From: Chryseobacterium pennae
Lineage (GTDB): Bacteria; Bacteroidota; Bacteroidia; Flavobacteriales; Weeksellaceae
Direction of reading: 5' to 3'
Assembly: GCF_003385515.1 (NCBI RefSeq)
Contig: NZ_QNVT01000028.1
Coordinates: 29,500-93,499, forward strand
DNA: 64,000 bases
A program made the translations under genes and the position numbers. Positions 44,118 to 51,926 of this stretch are shown piece by piece; position 1 is the first letter of the stretch; every line of letters begins with the position of its first letter. The notes under the pieces are model-generated. The model was not told the DNA's origin. It did no database searches and was given only the letters and a program-made list of their open reading frames with translations.

Positions 44118-46300
44118 TATTTTTTTGTATTTTCTTTAGGCTGGTAATCAGGATGTCCCAATTGCCAGAAGGCAAAAGCGAAAATATCACTCAAAGTAGA
44201 ATATGCTTGTGCTACAGGGATATCTTTTCCATGACCTCCTTCGTAGTCTACTTTTAGAAGAACAGGGTTCTTTGAAGTATTATAGGATAATAGTTTAGCC
44301 GCAAACTTTGTTGGTACCCACGAAGCAACTCTTGGATCATTAATTCCGGAAGTAATTAGAGTTGCAGGATATTTTATTCCCTTTTTTAAGTGTTGATAAG
44401 CATCCATTTCTAATAGTCCTTTAAATTCATCTAAATTATTAGGATTTCCATATTCTTTAAAACCATTTTCACCAATACCTTCATATCTTGTTGTATTTAA
44501 AACTCCTGCTTCCACTATTACTGCACCATATAAATCCGGTCTTTCAATCATGGCTCTGCCTATTGTTATTCCTCCTGCACTAGCGCCCCAAATAGCAACC
44601 TTTTTGGGAGATGTATATTTTTTCTCAATTAAATACTCTGTACAAGCAATCATATCTTTCCAAGAATTAGGTTTCTTTGTTTTTTGTCCATCAATATGCC
44701 ACTGAACACCTTTTTCACCTCCTCCTCTTACATGGGCAATTGCTAAAATACCTCCCTGACTAGCCCATACAAGGTAACTTCTTGCAAAAAAAGGAGAAAA
44801 AGATGTTCCAAATGCACCATAGCTTTGAATAAGTACAGGATTTTTACCGTCTCTTTTTAAATTTTTATTATAAATCAAGGATAAAGGAACTTCTGTTCCA
44901 TCGTAAGACTTAATCGTAGTTTCCTCAACTATAATATCTTTGAATTCAGGATATTCTGTAAGTGGAGCAAGATTTTCAGGTTTGAAAGTATTTGTTATTA
45001 GATTATATTTAAAACGCTGTTCCTCATTTGCCCACCCTGAACAATTTACCCATATATCTGAATAATCTTTACCTTTTGATTGTAAGCTTATATTTCCTGA
45101 AACATATGGAAGCTTTATGGAAATTTCTTTCCCATCCTTGTAAAAATATAACTTTGCTTCTACACCGTTTTTTGTAGTTGCATAATAAATTCCATCTTTC
45201 GTAAGTACATACTGAGTAATAACCTCATCCTTTTTTTCAGGAACTAATACTTCCGGATTTTTGAAATCCTTTGTTTTTACACTACTCCTGCATAGCTTAT
45301 AGTTAGGAGAATTATAGCCTGATAAAAAATAAATATCATCTCCTGATAATTTTATAGAATAAACTTTACTGTCTTTATCATATAACAGTTGCCAGTTATT
45401 TTTTCCATTTAACAAATCTTTTTTATCAATAATAAAAGTTTTCCTAAAATCTTCTGCATCTACCAGTATACCAATATAATATTTATCATCTTGATTAAAA
45501 GCTAATACAGCAGGGAATTCTTCCCTGCTGATTTTTAGATCAGGATTATTTGAATTTGAAAAGACATTATTCAATTTTTTAGGATCATCTCCTATTTTAT
45601 ATAATATTGATTGTGTGTCTTTTCTAAATTGTTCTGAGGTAATATCAATGACTGGGTAATAGACATATAAAAAACCGCTATTATCTTCCAGCCACTTAAT
45701 TCCCCCGATATTTGAAGGGTTTGTATTGGTAATTCTCTCTGGATATATTTTTTTTGTACTTATATCCATAATTATTACTTCAGACAGCTCTTTCCCTTTT
45801 TCAGTTAAAGAAATTACTATTTTACTTCCGTCCCAGCTTGGACTAATTAAATTAATTATATAATTATGTTTACCCCCAAGGTTATTATTAAAATTAGCTG
45901 GATCATAAAGCAATTCTTCTTTTCCTTCAAATCCTTGCCTGCAATAGGCTTTTGCTGTTTTTTCCCCGGCATTTCTTTTTAAATAAAAGTATTTATCATT
46001 ACTTATAATTTTAAGATCTGAAATTGAGTATCCTTGTCTTTTGTCAAGTTCCAATCTTTTTTCTAAATAATAATTTCGATTGGGAATTGTATTTAAAAGA
46101 GAGTTTGAATACTCAGTTTGAGACCTCATCCAATCTATAGTATTCTGATCCTTTAAATCTTCCAAATTTCTATATTCATCAATTATCTTAATCTCAAAAT
46201 GTTCATCTGTAGCAGGTACAGACAAAGCTGGATTATTTTTTTGAGCTTTAGAAAAAATCATAATGAATAATGAAAGACTGAAAATTAATTTATAATACAT
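44117..46300 (-). CDS. Secreted prolyl oligopeptidase (S9) of the lanthipeptide operon
   Basis: The 727-residue protein has a signal peptide (MYYKLIFSLSLFIMIFSKAQ), a seven-bladed propeller region and an alpha/beta hydrolase domain. The catalytic Ser is in WGASAGG (near residue 573), the Asp in SGINDPRV and the His in EGGHGKD. The size is normal for prolyl oligopeptidases. It lies 37 nt downstream of the precursor gene and overlaps the lanB-like gene by one base, so it belongs to the same operon. In some lanthipeptide systems a prolyl oligopeptidase (FlaP) removes the leader; here the signal peptide places it outside the cytoplasm. The maturation role is inferred. Confidence 0.88.
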   Translation of the reverse strand: MYYKLIFSLSLFIMIFSKAQKNNPALSVPATDEHFEIKIIDEYRNLEDLKDQNTIDWMRSQTEYSNSLLNTIPNRNYYLEKRLELDKRQGYSISDLKIISNDKYFYLKRNAGEKTAKAYCRQGFEGKEELLYDPANFNNNLGGKHNYIINLISPSWDGSKIVISLTEKGKELSEVIIMDISTKKIYPERITNTNPSNIGGIKWLEDNSGFLYVYYPVIDITSEQFRKDTQSILYKIGDDPKKLNNVFSNSNNPDLKISREEFPAVLAFNQDDKYYIGILVDAEDFRKTFIIDKKDLLNGKNNWQLLYDKDSKVYSIKLSGDDIYFLSGYNSPNYKLCRSSVKTKDFKNPEVLVPEKKDEVITQYVLTKDGIYYATTKNGVEAKLYFYKDGKEISIKLPYVSGNISLQSKGKDYSDIWVNCSGWANEEQRFKYNLITNTFKPENLAPLTEYPEFKDIIVEETTIKSYDGTEVPLSLIYNKNLKRDGKNPVLIQSYGAFGTSFSPFFARSYLVWASQGGILAIAHVRGGGEKGVQWHIDGQKTKKPNSWKDMIACTEYLIEKKYTSPKKVAIWGASAGGITIGRAMIERPDLYGAVIVEAGVLNTTRYEGIGENGFKEYGNPNNLDEFKGLLEMDAYQHLKKGIKYPATLITSGINDPRVASWVPTKFAAKLLSYNTSKNPVLLKVDYEGGHGKDIPVAQAYSTLSDIFAFAFWQLGHPDYQPKENTKK

Positions 46301-46337
46301 CAGATTAAAGGATTAATGATAATAAAAATTAAACTAA

Positions 46338-46511
46338 TTAATATCCAACTCCACCAACTCCACCTTGGTCATTGCCACTTCCATTATCTGGATTGTTACA
46401 ACCATCCACATATTGTTTAGTTCCACCAAATATTTTTTTAGGATTACTAATTTTTACTAATTGTAATTTTTCTAAAGATAACTTTTTTTCTTTTTTGTTT
46501 TGTTTTTTCAT
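46338..46511 (-). CDS. GG-leader lanthipeptide-type precursor peptide, 57 residues
   Basis: The peptide starts at 46511. The leader MKKQNKKEKKLSLEKLQLVK continues with ISNPKKIFGG, the natural-product leader pattern of Bacteroidota (LxLxKL...I..P..I.GG) with a double-glycine cleavage site at residues 29-30. The 27-residue core begins TKQYVDGCNN and ends GGVGGVGY, with one Thr, one Ser and one Cys, so at most one thioether ring could form. It is the first gene of the operon with prolyl oligopeptidase and split LanB. A 22-bp operator and a -7 box lie upstream. Confidence 0.85.
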   Translation of the reverse strand: MKKQNKKEKKLSLEKLQLVKISNPKKIFGGTKQYVDGCNNPDNGSGNDQGGVGGVGY

Positions 46512-46533
46512 TTTGATTAAATCAAATACAGCG

Positions 46534-46541
46534 CAAAGGAA
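46534..46541 (-). promoter_or_regulatory. Candidate -7 box of the lanthipeptide operon
   Basis: TTCCTTTG on the minus strand lies 22 nt upstream of the precursor ATG and 32 nt downstream of the 22-bp operator. The same CTTTG end and the same spacing occur at the two other operator-linked promoters of the locus. Confidence 0.5.
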
Positions 46542-46573
46542 GTAATATTTTTTTAATTTTGAACTAAATATAT

Positions 46574-46595
46574 CCCTAAATTCATGAATTTAGGG
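46574..46595. promoter_or_regulatory. 22-bp palindromic operator, core CCTAAATTCATGAATTTAGG
   Basis: This is a perfect 22-bp palindrome between the stop of regulator 2 and the lanthipeptide precursor. Only one clear copy is present; the next 22 bp upstream in transcription sense (46596-46617) match the unit poorly. It shares its core with the operator pairs at 48485-48528 and 55963-56006. Confidence 0.85.
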
Positions 46596-46641
46596 TGTTT
46601 AAGGTATTTTAATTCAGTTATTTAAATGTATTTTTTGATTT

Positions 46642-48369
46642 CTAATCTGTTGGGTCTACAATTCTTTCAATTTCTTTTAAATAGACAGAAAGTGGAGTTC
46701 CTGTTCGTTTTTTAAATGCCATTGTGAATGCTTGTTCAGTATTATAACCTAATTCTTCTGCAATAGAAGAAATTTTATATGAACGGAACTTTTTGTCTTT
46801 TGCTAATCTATTGATAGCGTAGTCAATACGGAGATCATTTAGATAAACTGCGAAATTTTTCCCCTTATAGGTATTAATAATTTCAGATAAGTATTTGGAA
46901 TTGGTTTTTGCCTTTTTTGCGAGACTTCCCAAAGTGATTCCTTTATTTATAAATTGTTCTTTAGCTTCAAAACTTTCAAGCTCTTTTAAAATAGTTTGAG
47001 CTACATCTTCTGAAATAGGTTTCGTTGTTTTATCTTCTATAATTTCTTGCTCTTGAAGATTACCAGAGAATGTTTCTTTTATAGACGTGGCTTCTTTTTT
47101 GATTTTATTTTCATTAACAGAATAGATCAAATCTTGAGCAATCTTTCTATGTTGCTTTTCAGCTTTTTTAGACTTGTAGTATAGAAATATAAATATTATT
47201 AATATCAATGATAAAGCTACAAGAGAGCTATAAAAGAATGTTTTTTTATTTTTTAGTTCATTGATGATATTCTCTTTTTCTTTAAGAATTTTTGGCTTAT
47301 CATATCGTCTAGGAAGTTCTCGAGAAATATATCTAAATTGTGAATCTAAAATATGATCAACTTTTAAAAACTTTTCAATAAAATATAATTGTTTTTCTTT
47401 ATCATTTTTTTCTTTATAATAGTTTATAAGATAAGGGTATACTTCTCTAAGCTCAGGAAATATATGTTTACTCTGTTGAATATGGGAATCTAGCTGTGTA
47501 AAAGTTTGTATCGCCTTTTCTGTTTCTTTTAGTCCGGCATAGGACTGTCCTAAAAACAAGAGGGTATAGCTTTGATTTTTAGCATTATTGGTTTTGAAAA
47601 AATATTTTTTGCATTGTATTAGATTTTCAATGGCAATATTATATTTTTTTATTTTTAAATTATAAAATCCGGACTCAAGTAGATATCCATAATATTGATT
47701 GGTATTACCATTTTCAGAATTAGAAAGTAATCCTTCTTCTATAAGAATTCGGGCAGAATCTATTTTATTAATTTCTATATAAGTGTCTGCCAGGTTTACA
47801 CGAATATTATCATAATCTTTTTTATCTAAATAATCTGTATCATATAAATAATGACGTAATGTATTTGCTGCATCCTGATATTTCCCAATATAATTATTAA
47901 GATATGCAATACTAATCTCCGCAAAAGCAATTTGTCTTATATTACCTTTTTCTCTAGCATGCTCAAGAGTCAAAACATAGTTACCCAACGCAGCTTTTAC
48001 ATTATAAAATTTAGAATACAGATTGCCGCGAAGGAGATAAATCCTTGCAGGATAATAGTCTTTGTTTGAATTATTTGTAATTATTTGTAAACTATCCAGA
48101 TACTTTAAAGCATTAGGCAAATCTTCATTGAAATGCATCATTACATATCCTTCAGATATTTGTTCCTGTTTTTTTTCAAATTTTGCTTTTTGAAGATAAT
48201 ATTTTGAGATTATTTTCGCGTTTCTTATTTCATTACTATTATTGTAGCTATAGAATTTTTGGCTTAAATCATTATAAGAATATTTTTTTAACGAATCAGT
48301 TGAATTATTTTGTGAATAAAATAATTGGTAGAATAAGATTAGTAAAATGAAGTATCTAAATTTCATCAT
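46642..48369 (-). CDS. Membrane-anchored TPR regulator with AraC-type helix-turn-helix (regulator 2)
   Basis: The 575-residue protein has a signal-like start (MMKFRYFILLILFYQLFYSQ) and about 340 residues of TPR-like helices (KALGNYVLTLEHAREKG, AIQTFTQLDSH). One transmembrane helix follows near residues 377-399 (SLVALSLILIIFIFLYY), and then the AraC-type domain (LAKKAKTNSKYLSEIINTYKGKNFAVYLNDLRIDYA, then IAEELGYNTEQAFTMAFKKRTG). The plan and recognition segments are very close to regulator 1 at 27450-29096. It lies between two operator-bearing intergenic regions of the RiPP locus. Control of these promoters in response to an envelope signal is inferred. Confidence 0.85.
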   Translation of the reverse strand: MMKFRYFILLILFYQLFYSQNNSTDSLKKYSYNDLSQKFYSYNNSNEIRNAKIISKYYLQKAKFEKKQEQISEGYVMMHFNEDLPNALKYLDSLQIITNNSNKDYYPARIYLLRGNLYSKFYNVKAALGNYVLTLEHAREKGNIRQIAFAEISIAYLNNYIGKYQDAANTLRHYLYDTDYLDKKDYDNIRVNLADTYIEINKIDSARILIEEGLLSNSENGNTNQYYGYLLESGFYNLKIKKYNIAIENLIQCKKYFFKTNNAKNQSYTLLFLGQSYAGLKETEKAIQTFTQLDSHIQQSKHIFPELREVYPYLINYYKEKNDKEKQLYFIEKFLKVDHILDSQFRYISRELPRRYDKPKILKEKENIINELKNKKTFFYSSLVALSLILIIFIFLYYKSKKAEKQHRKIAQDLIYSVNENKIKKEATSIKETFSGNLQEQEIIEDKTTKPISEDVAQTILKELESFEAKEQFINKGITLGSLAKKAKTNSKYLSEIINTYKGKNFAVYLNDLRIDYAINRLAKDKKFRSYKISSIAEELGYNTEQAFTMAFKKRTGTPLSVYLKEIERIVDPTD

Positions 48370-48484
48370 ATGTATTATTGTGCAAAAATATCACAATTAA
48401 ATTAATCGATTAAATTTACAATCTTATAAATTCAAAAATGTATTTATTTTACTGATTATCAAATTATTGAAAGGTATTTAGTAT

Positions 48485-48528
48485 TCCTAAATTCATGAAT
48501 TTAAGTACTTAAATTCATGAATTTAGGG
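48485..48528. promoter_or_regulatory. Tandem 22-bp palindromic operators upstream of the grasp-with-spasm operon
   Basis: Unit A (48485-48506) and unit B (48507-48528) both contain TAAATTCATGAATTTA and abut exactly, so their centres are 22 bp apart. The 44-bp block as a whole is also nearly palindromic. Unit B ends 33 nt before the -7 box. The gap lies between divergent regulator 2 and the precursor gene at 48679. Confidence 0.88.
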
Positions 48529-48536
48529 ACCAATCA

Positions 48537-48569
48537 CTTGCATTGTCATTCTAATTTCCTGCATCTTTG
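48537..48569 (+). promoter_or_regulatory. Promoter of the grasp-with-spasm operon
   Basis: CTTG at 48537-48540 and CATCTTTG at 48562-48569 resemble the Bacteroidota -33 TTTG and -7 TAnnTTTG boxes with a 21-nt spacer. An identical GCATCTTTG and the same spacer occur at 56016-56047. The leader to the ATG at 48679 is about 105 nt. Confidence 0.65.
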
Positions 48570-48678
48570 TTTCAAAGCAAATCACAATTGATTTTTTTAA
48601 TTTACTCAATAATAAATAATAGCGGAATCCGAAAAGCTTAAATAGAGTAGGAAAAAATCATTTTAATATTTCTATATT

Positions 48679-48861
48679 ATGAAAAAAGAAATGCAATCAA
48701 AGAAATCCCTAGAATCCTTAAAAGGTAAAAAATTAGGTGATTTGAAATCTGTTTATGCAGGATCATTATCTCTGCAGCCTAGTGATGCTTCCATGCTAGC
48801 AACTACTACGATTATGAACAATGGAGGTACGGCTGATGACGGATGTGATGATAAATCGTAA
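48679..48861 (+). CDS. Grasp-with-spasm (graspetide-type) precursor peptide, 60 residues
   Basis: The leader MKKEMQSKKSLESLKGKKLG continues DLKSVYAGSLSLQPSDAS, and the last part (TTTIMNNGGTADDGCDDKS) holds the Thr/Ser and Asp residues that an ATP-grasp ligase could join as side-chain esters. A possible AG-type cleavage site lies near residues 27-28. It is the first gene after the operator-linked promoter and is followed by a terminator-like hairpin and the ATP-grasp gene, as expected for a RiPP precursor. The exact crosslinks cannot be predicted. Confidence 0.82.
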   Translation: MKKEMQSKKSLESLKGKKLGDLKSVYAGSLSLQPSDASMLATTTIMNNGGTADDGCDDKS

Positions 48862-48880
48862 TTAACAACAGTCTTACAAA

Positions 48881-48916
48881 AGAGGCTGTCTCTAAGTATT
48901 AAGAGCAGCCTTTTTT
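48881..48916 (+). terminator. Hairpin terminator/attenuator between precursor and maturase genes
   Basis: AGGCTG (48883-48888) pairs with CAGCCT (48906-48911), with an inner CTCT/AGAG extension, followed by six T residues. It lies 20 nt after the precursor stop and 27 nt before the ATP-grasp start. Partial termination here would make precursor mRNA exceed maturase mRNA. Confidence 0.82.
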
Positions 48917-48942
48917 CTTTTAAAATGTTTTAATAATTTAAT

Positions 48943-49908
48943 ATGATATTGATTTTATCTACTCCCAATGATGACGACACGAACTGGGTAATGGAACACT
49001 TGTCAATACTTGGTGAAAAGCACATAAGAATTAACGATTTAGATTTATTTACTGGAAAAACGAAAATGTATGTTGAATTACAACCATTTCCCAAATTGTT
49101 TGTTGAAAATATTTTTTTTGGAAAAGTGGATATTTCAGATGTTAATTGTGTTTGGTATAGAAAATTTGGTTTTTTTAGAAAGTATAGAGAGCATATTAGA
49201 TCCGAGACAAATATCGAAATGTTAGATTATTTGAAATCAGAGTACATGTCAACATTAGATATCTTTTTTGAATTTTTAAAAGATAAAAAATGGCTTAACC
49301 ATTATCTTAACGTAAATCAAATGACTAAAATTGGATGTTTAATAACGGCTCAGGAATTAGGAATTAAAATTCCCCAAACGTATATAACCAACAATTCAAG
49401 TAATTTAAACTACAGTCAGTCATATATCACTAAATCTATAAAAGACGCAACAGTTTTAGATATAGAAGATAAAATATTCTACTTTTTCACCAATGAAGTA
49501 AGAGAGAAAAAGATTCGTAGTTATGAAAATTTTTTTCCAAGTTTATTTCAAGAAAAAATTAACAAAGAATATGAGCTTCGAATTTTTCACTTGAATGGAA
49601 AAAATTACAGCATGGCTATATTTTCTCAAACTGATAATCAAACAAGAACAGATTATAGGCAATACAATTATGTTAACCCTAATAGGCTTGTACCATATAC
49701 ACTTCCCAATGATATGGATCAGAAAATATCTTCTTTGATGAAAAAATTAGGGTTGAATACAGGCTCCCTGGACATGATAAAAGCTGATGATGGTGAATAT
49801 TATTTTTTAGAAATAAATCCTTCGGGTCAGTTTAGAATGACCTCGTTTCCTTGTGGTTATAATCTTCATATTGAGGTTGCTAATTGTTTAAAAAATATGA
49901 ATGTATGA
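48943..49908 (+). CDS. gwsG: Grasp-with-spasm ATP-grasp peptide maturase
   Basis: The 321-residue protein has an N-terminal pre-ATP-grasp region (MILILSTPNDDDTNWVMEHL, then NCVWYRKFGFF) and an ATP-grasp domain with SYITKSIKDAT and the metal-binding FLEINPSGQF near residues 289-298. This family installs ester or amide links between side chains of the precursor (graspetides). It is followed by the SPASM partner, which defines the grasp-with-spasm type. Its stop overlaps a small reading frame at 49905 in an ATGA arrangement. Confidence 0.9.
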   Translation: MILILSTPNDDDTNWVMEHLSILGEKHIRINDLDLFTGKTKMYVELQPFPKLFVENIFFGKVDISDVNCVWYRKFGFFRKYREHIRSETNIEMLDYLKSEYMSTLDIFFEFLKDKKWLNHYLNVNQMTKIGCLITAQELGIKIPQTYITNNSSNLNYSQSYITKSIKDATVLDIEDKIFYFFTNEVREKKIRSYENFFPSLFQEKINKEYELRIFHLNGKNYSMAIFSQTDNQTRTDYRQYNYVNPNRLVPYTLPNDMDQKISSLMKKLGLNTGSLDMIKADDGEYYFLEINPSGQFRMTSFPCGYNLHIEVANCLKNMNV

Positions 49909-50105
49909 AAAGAAGCCTATTAAAAGAAATGGGAACTAGTAAGAAGGAATTGTTCCCAATACAGTTTTCCAACCTATATCCTGTAAATACCAATTCTGTT
50001 AGGAGGAATCGTCGATATAGAGCAATCAACACACTTGCTCATCAATCAGAAATTTACTGTTTAAGCATATACAAAGATGGAATCAATTTATTTACAGAGC
50101 AATAA
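49905..50105 (+). CDS. Possible small coupled peptide between the two maturases
   Basis: An ATG overlapping the ATP-grasp stop (ATGA) opens a 66-residue frame (MKRSLLKEMGTSKKELFPIQFSNLYPVNTN...) that ends 29 nt inside the SPASM gene. It fills an otherwise unusual 168-nt gap. The basic, hydrophilic sequence has an arrangement consistent with translational coupling. No family recognised, and it could be chance. Confidence 0.45.
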   Translation: MKRSLLKEMGTSKKELFPIQFSNLYPVNTNSVRRNRRYRAINTLAHQSEIYCLSIYKDGINLFTEQ

Positions 50106-51075
50106 AGATAGATATATTAACTTTTTCTCTTGTTGCCTATTGGTAAAAGGCTTTGAAAGAAGTGCTATATATGATATCCAGAGAGAAAATATAGAATTTA
50201 TACCTAATACCTTAATAGATTTTGTTGAAGATATCAAAGGAAGAAAGGTCAATGATGTTTTGGAAGAATATAAACATAATAAAATAGCAAAAGAATATTT
50301 AAAGTTACTGGAAGAAAAAGAATTTATTTTTTATTCTACCAATAATTTTTTTCCGGATTTACCTGCTTTAAGTATTAATGAAGATACATCTATATTCATT
50401 TTTACAACTGTAATACTATCACAATATATCTATGATAATATTGACTCTTTTGCGAGAAATATTCAACTATTAGGGGTTAAAAGGCTGCATTTTCATATTG
50501 ATAATAAAGACTGTATGGAACAAGTACATAAAATATTAGCATCTTTGGAATATTCACAAGTATCAAATTTATCATTCTCTATCCCATACCAAAAAATAGA
50601 TAAAAAAATTTATCAAAATGATCGGGTAAAATCAATTGTGGTATTTAATTCTCCTAAAAAAAGAACTCAACAAAATAGTGAGGTCATTACAGATTATATA
50701 ACCATTGACGATTCTAATTTGTTTTTAACACGATTCAGACTTTACGATATTGCTATCAGTATAGGTGCATATAATATTGCCAATAATTATAATCTGGCAT
50801 TATACAAAACGATATTTATTGATGAAAATGGAAATATAAAACATAATTTTTCAGATAAAAACAGTTACGGAAATATTTTGGAAGATTTTGAAGAAATAAA
50901 AACAAACACAGTAAAAAAAATATCGGAATTATGGAATATTAAAAAAGATGATATTGCCCCATGTAATGCTTGTGAATTCAGATATTGCTGCACAGCGACT
51001 TATCTTCCAGAGAAAAGTCAAACCGGGTATACAATCAATTGTAATTATAATCCTTATACCGCAGAAATAAATTAA
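50077..51075 (+). CDS. gwsS: Grasp-with-spasm SPASM-domain maturase partner
   Basis: The 332-residue protein lacks the CxxxCxxC radical-SAM motif in its N-terminal two thirds but ends with a cysteine-rich SPASM-like domain (CNACEFRYCCTATYLP, then YTINCNYNPYTAE). This is the known form of the SPASM partner in grasp-with-spasm systems, thought to be a non-catalytic or regulatory partner of the ATP-grasp ligase. It lies downstream of the ligase in the same operon. Confidence 0.87.
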   Translation: MESIYLQSNKDRYINFFSCCLLVKGFERSAIYDIQRENIEFIPNTLIDFVEDIKGRKVNDVLEEYKHNKIAKEYLKLLEEKEFIFYSTNNFFPDLPALSINEDTSIFIFTTVILSQYIYDNIDSFARNIQLLGVKRLHFHIDNKDCMEQVHKILASLEYSQVSNLSFSIPYQKIDKKIYQNDRVKSIVVFNSPKKRTQQNSEVITDYITIDDSNLFLTRFRLYDIAISIGAYNIANNYNLALYKTIFIDENGNIKHNFSDKNSYGNILEDFEEIKTNTVKKISELWNIKKDDIAPCNACEFRYCCTATYLPEKSQTGYTINCNYNPYTAEIN

Positions 51076-51112
51076 AAGATCAAAAAAATTAAATGATAAA
51101 TCTACATTTACT

Positions 51113-51919
51113 ATGAATTCTAAAATATTAAAAAGTTTAGTAGTAATCTTTTTGTCTTGTAATTTTTATGCCCAAAATTTTCGACTTGATTATCATCTTA
51201 CTTATAAAGAAGACTCCTTAAGTTCCGAAACAATGAATAAAAATATGACGCTTTTGGTTCAGGGGGGAAAATCTAAATTTTTGACTGAAAAACAATACAA
51301 AGTAGATTCACTTAGAAGCAAAGGATTTGAGGATTTTGCTGTGGGTGATAACAGCTTTCTAGTTGTTAATCATGAAGAAAACTTAAGTTCTAAATATTAT
51401 TTTTTGTTTAAAGATATATACAAAGTAACAGAGCATGTCAATTTAAATTGGGAACTGAAACCCGAAACCAAAAAAATAGATAATTATCTATGTACAAAGG
51501 CAATTTTGAAATATAAAGGAAGAGTTTGGGAAGCGTGGTTTACTCAAGAGTTACCAATTCAAGGGGGCCCGTATATATTCCGAAATCTACCTGGAGTTAT
51601 AGTTTATATGGAAGATACTACGGGCTCTTATAAATTTAGTCTTTATGCAATAAAGAAGAGAACTGACACTTTAGAATTTGAAAATATGTATAAAGGAGCA
51701 ATTAATATTCCTCAAAAGCAGTTACAAAAAGCATTTTTAGATTATTACAATGACCCTTTCAGAGAAATGAAGTCAGGAAATATAAAAGCTAAATTTAAAG
51801 ATGAGAACGGAAAAGATATAGAACCTGATTTTAGAAAAATGACAACAACCGCCCAAGCCCGCTTGAAAAAAAATAACAATCCAATAGAGCTGTCGGAGGC
51901 TATAAAATATCCAGATTAA
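51113..51919 (+). CDS. GLPGLI family secreted protein
   Basis: The 268-residue protein has a signal peptide (MNSKILKSLVVIFLSCNFYAQ), a beta-rich body and the family-naming motif in the form FRNLPGVIVYMEDTTGSY near residue 160. An Ala-rich/charged C-terminus follows. GLPGLI proteins are common beside grasp-with-spasm genes in Flavobacteriia, and their role is unknown. It sits 37 nt after the SPASM gene and 7 nt before the ABC transporter, so it is part of the operon. Confidence 0.9.
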   Translation: MNSKILKSLVVIFLSCNFYAQNFRLDYHLTYKEDSLSSETMNKNMTLLVQGGKSKFLTEKQYKVDSLRSKGFEDFAVGDNSFLVVNHEENLSSKYYFLFKDIYKVTEHVNLNWELKPETKKIDNYLCTKAILKYKGRVWEAWFTQELPIQGGPYIFRNLPGVIVYMEDTTGSYKFSLYAIKKRTDTLEFENMYKGAINIPQKQLQKAFLDYYNDPFREMKSGNIKAKFKDENGKDIEPDFRKMTTTAQARLKKNNNPIELSEAIKYPD

Positions 51920-51926
51920 TTTAAGT

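Noticed and set aside
50077..51075. Active radical-SAM enzyme
   Set aside because: The CxxxCxxC motif is missing; only the C-terminal SPASM-like cysteines are present.
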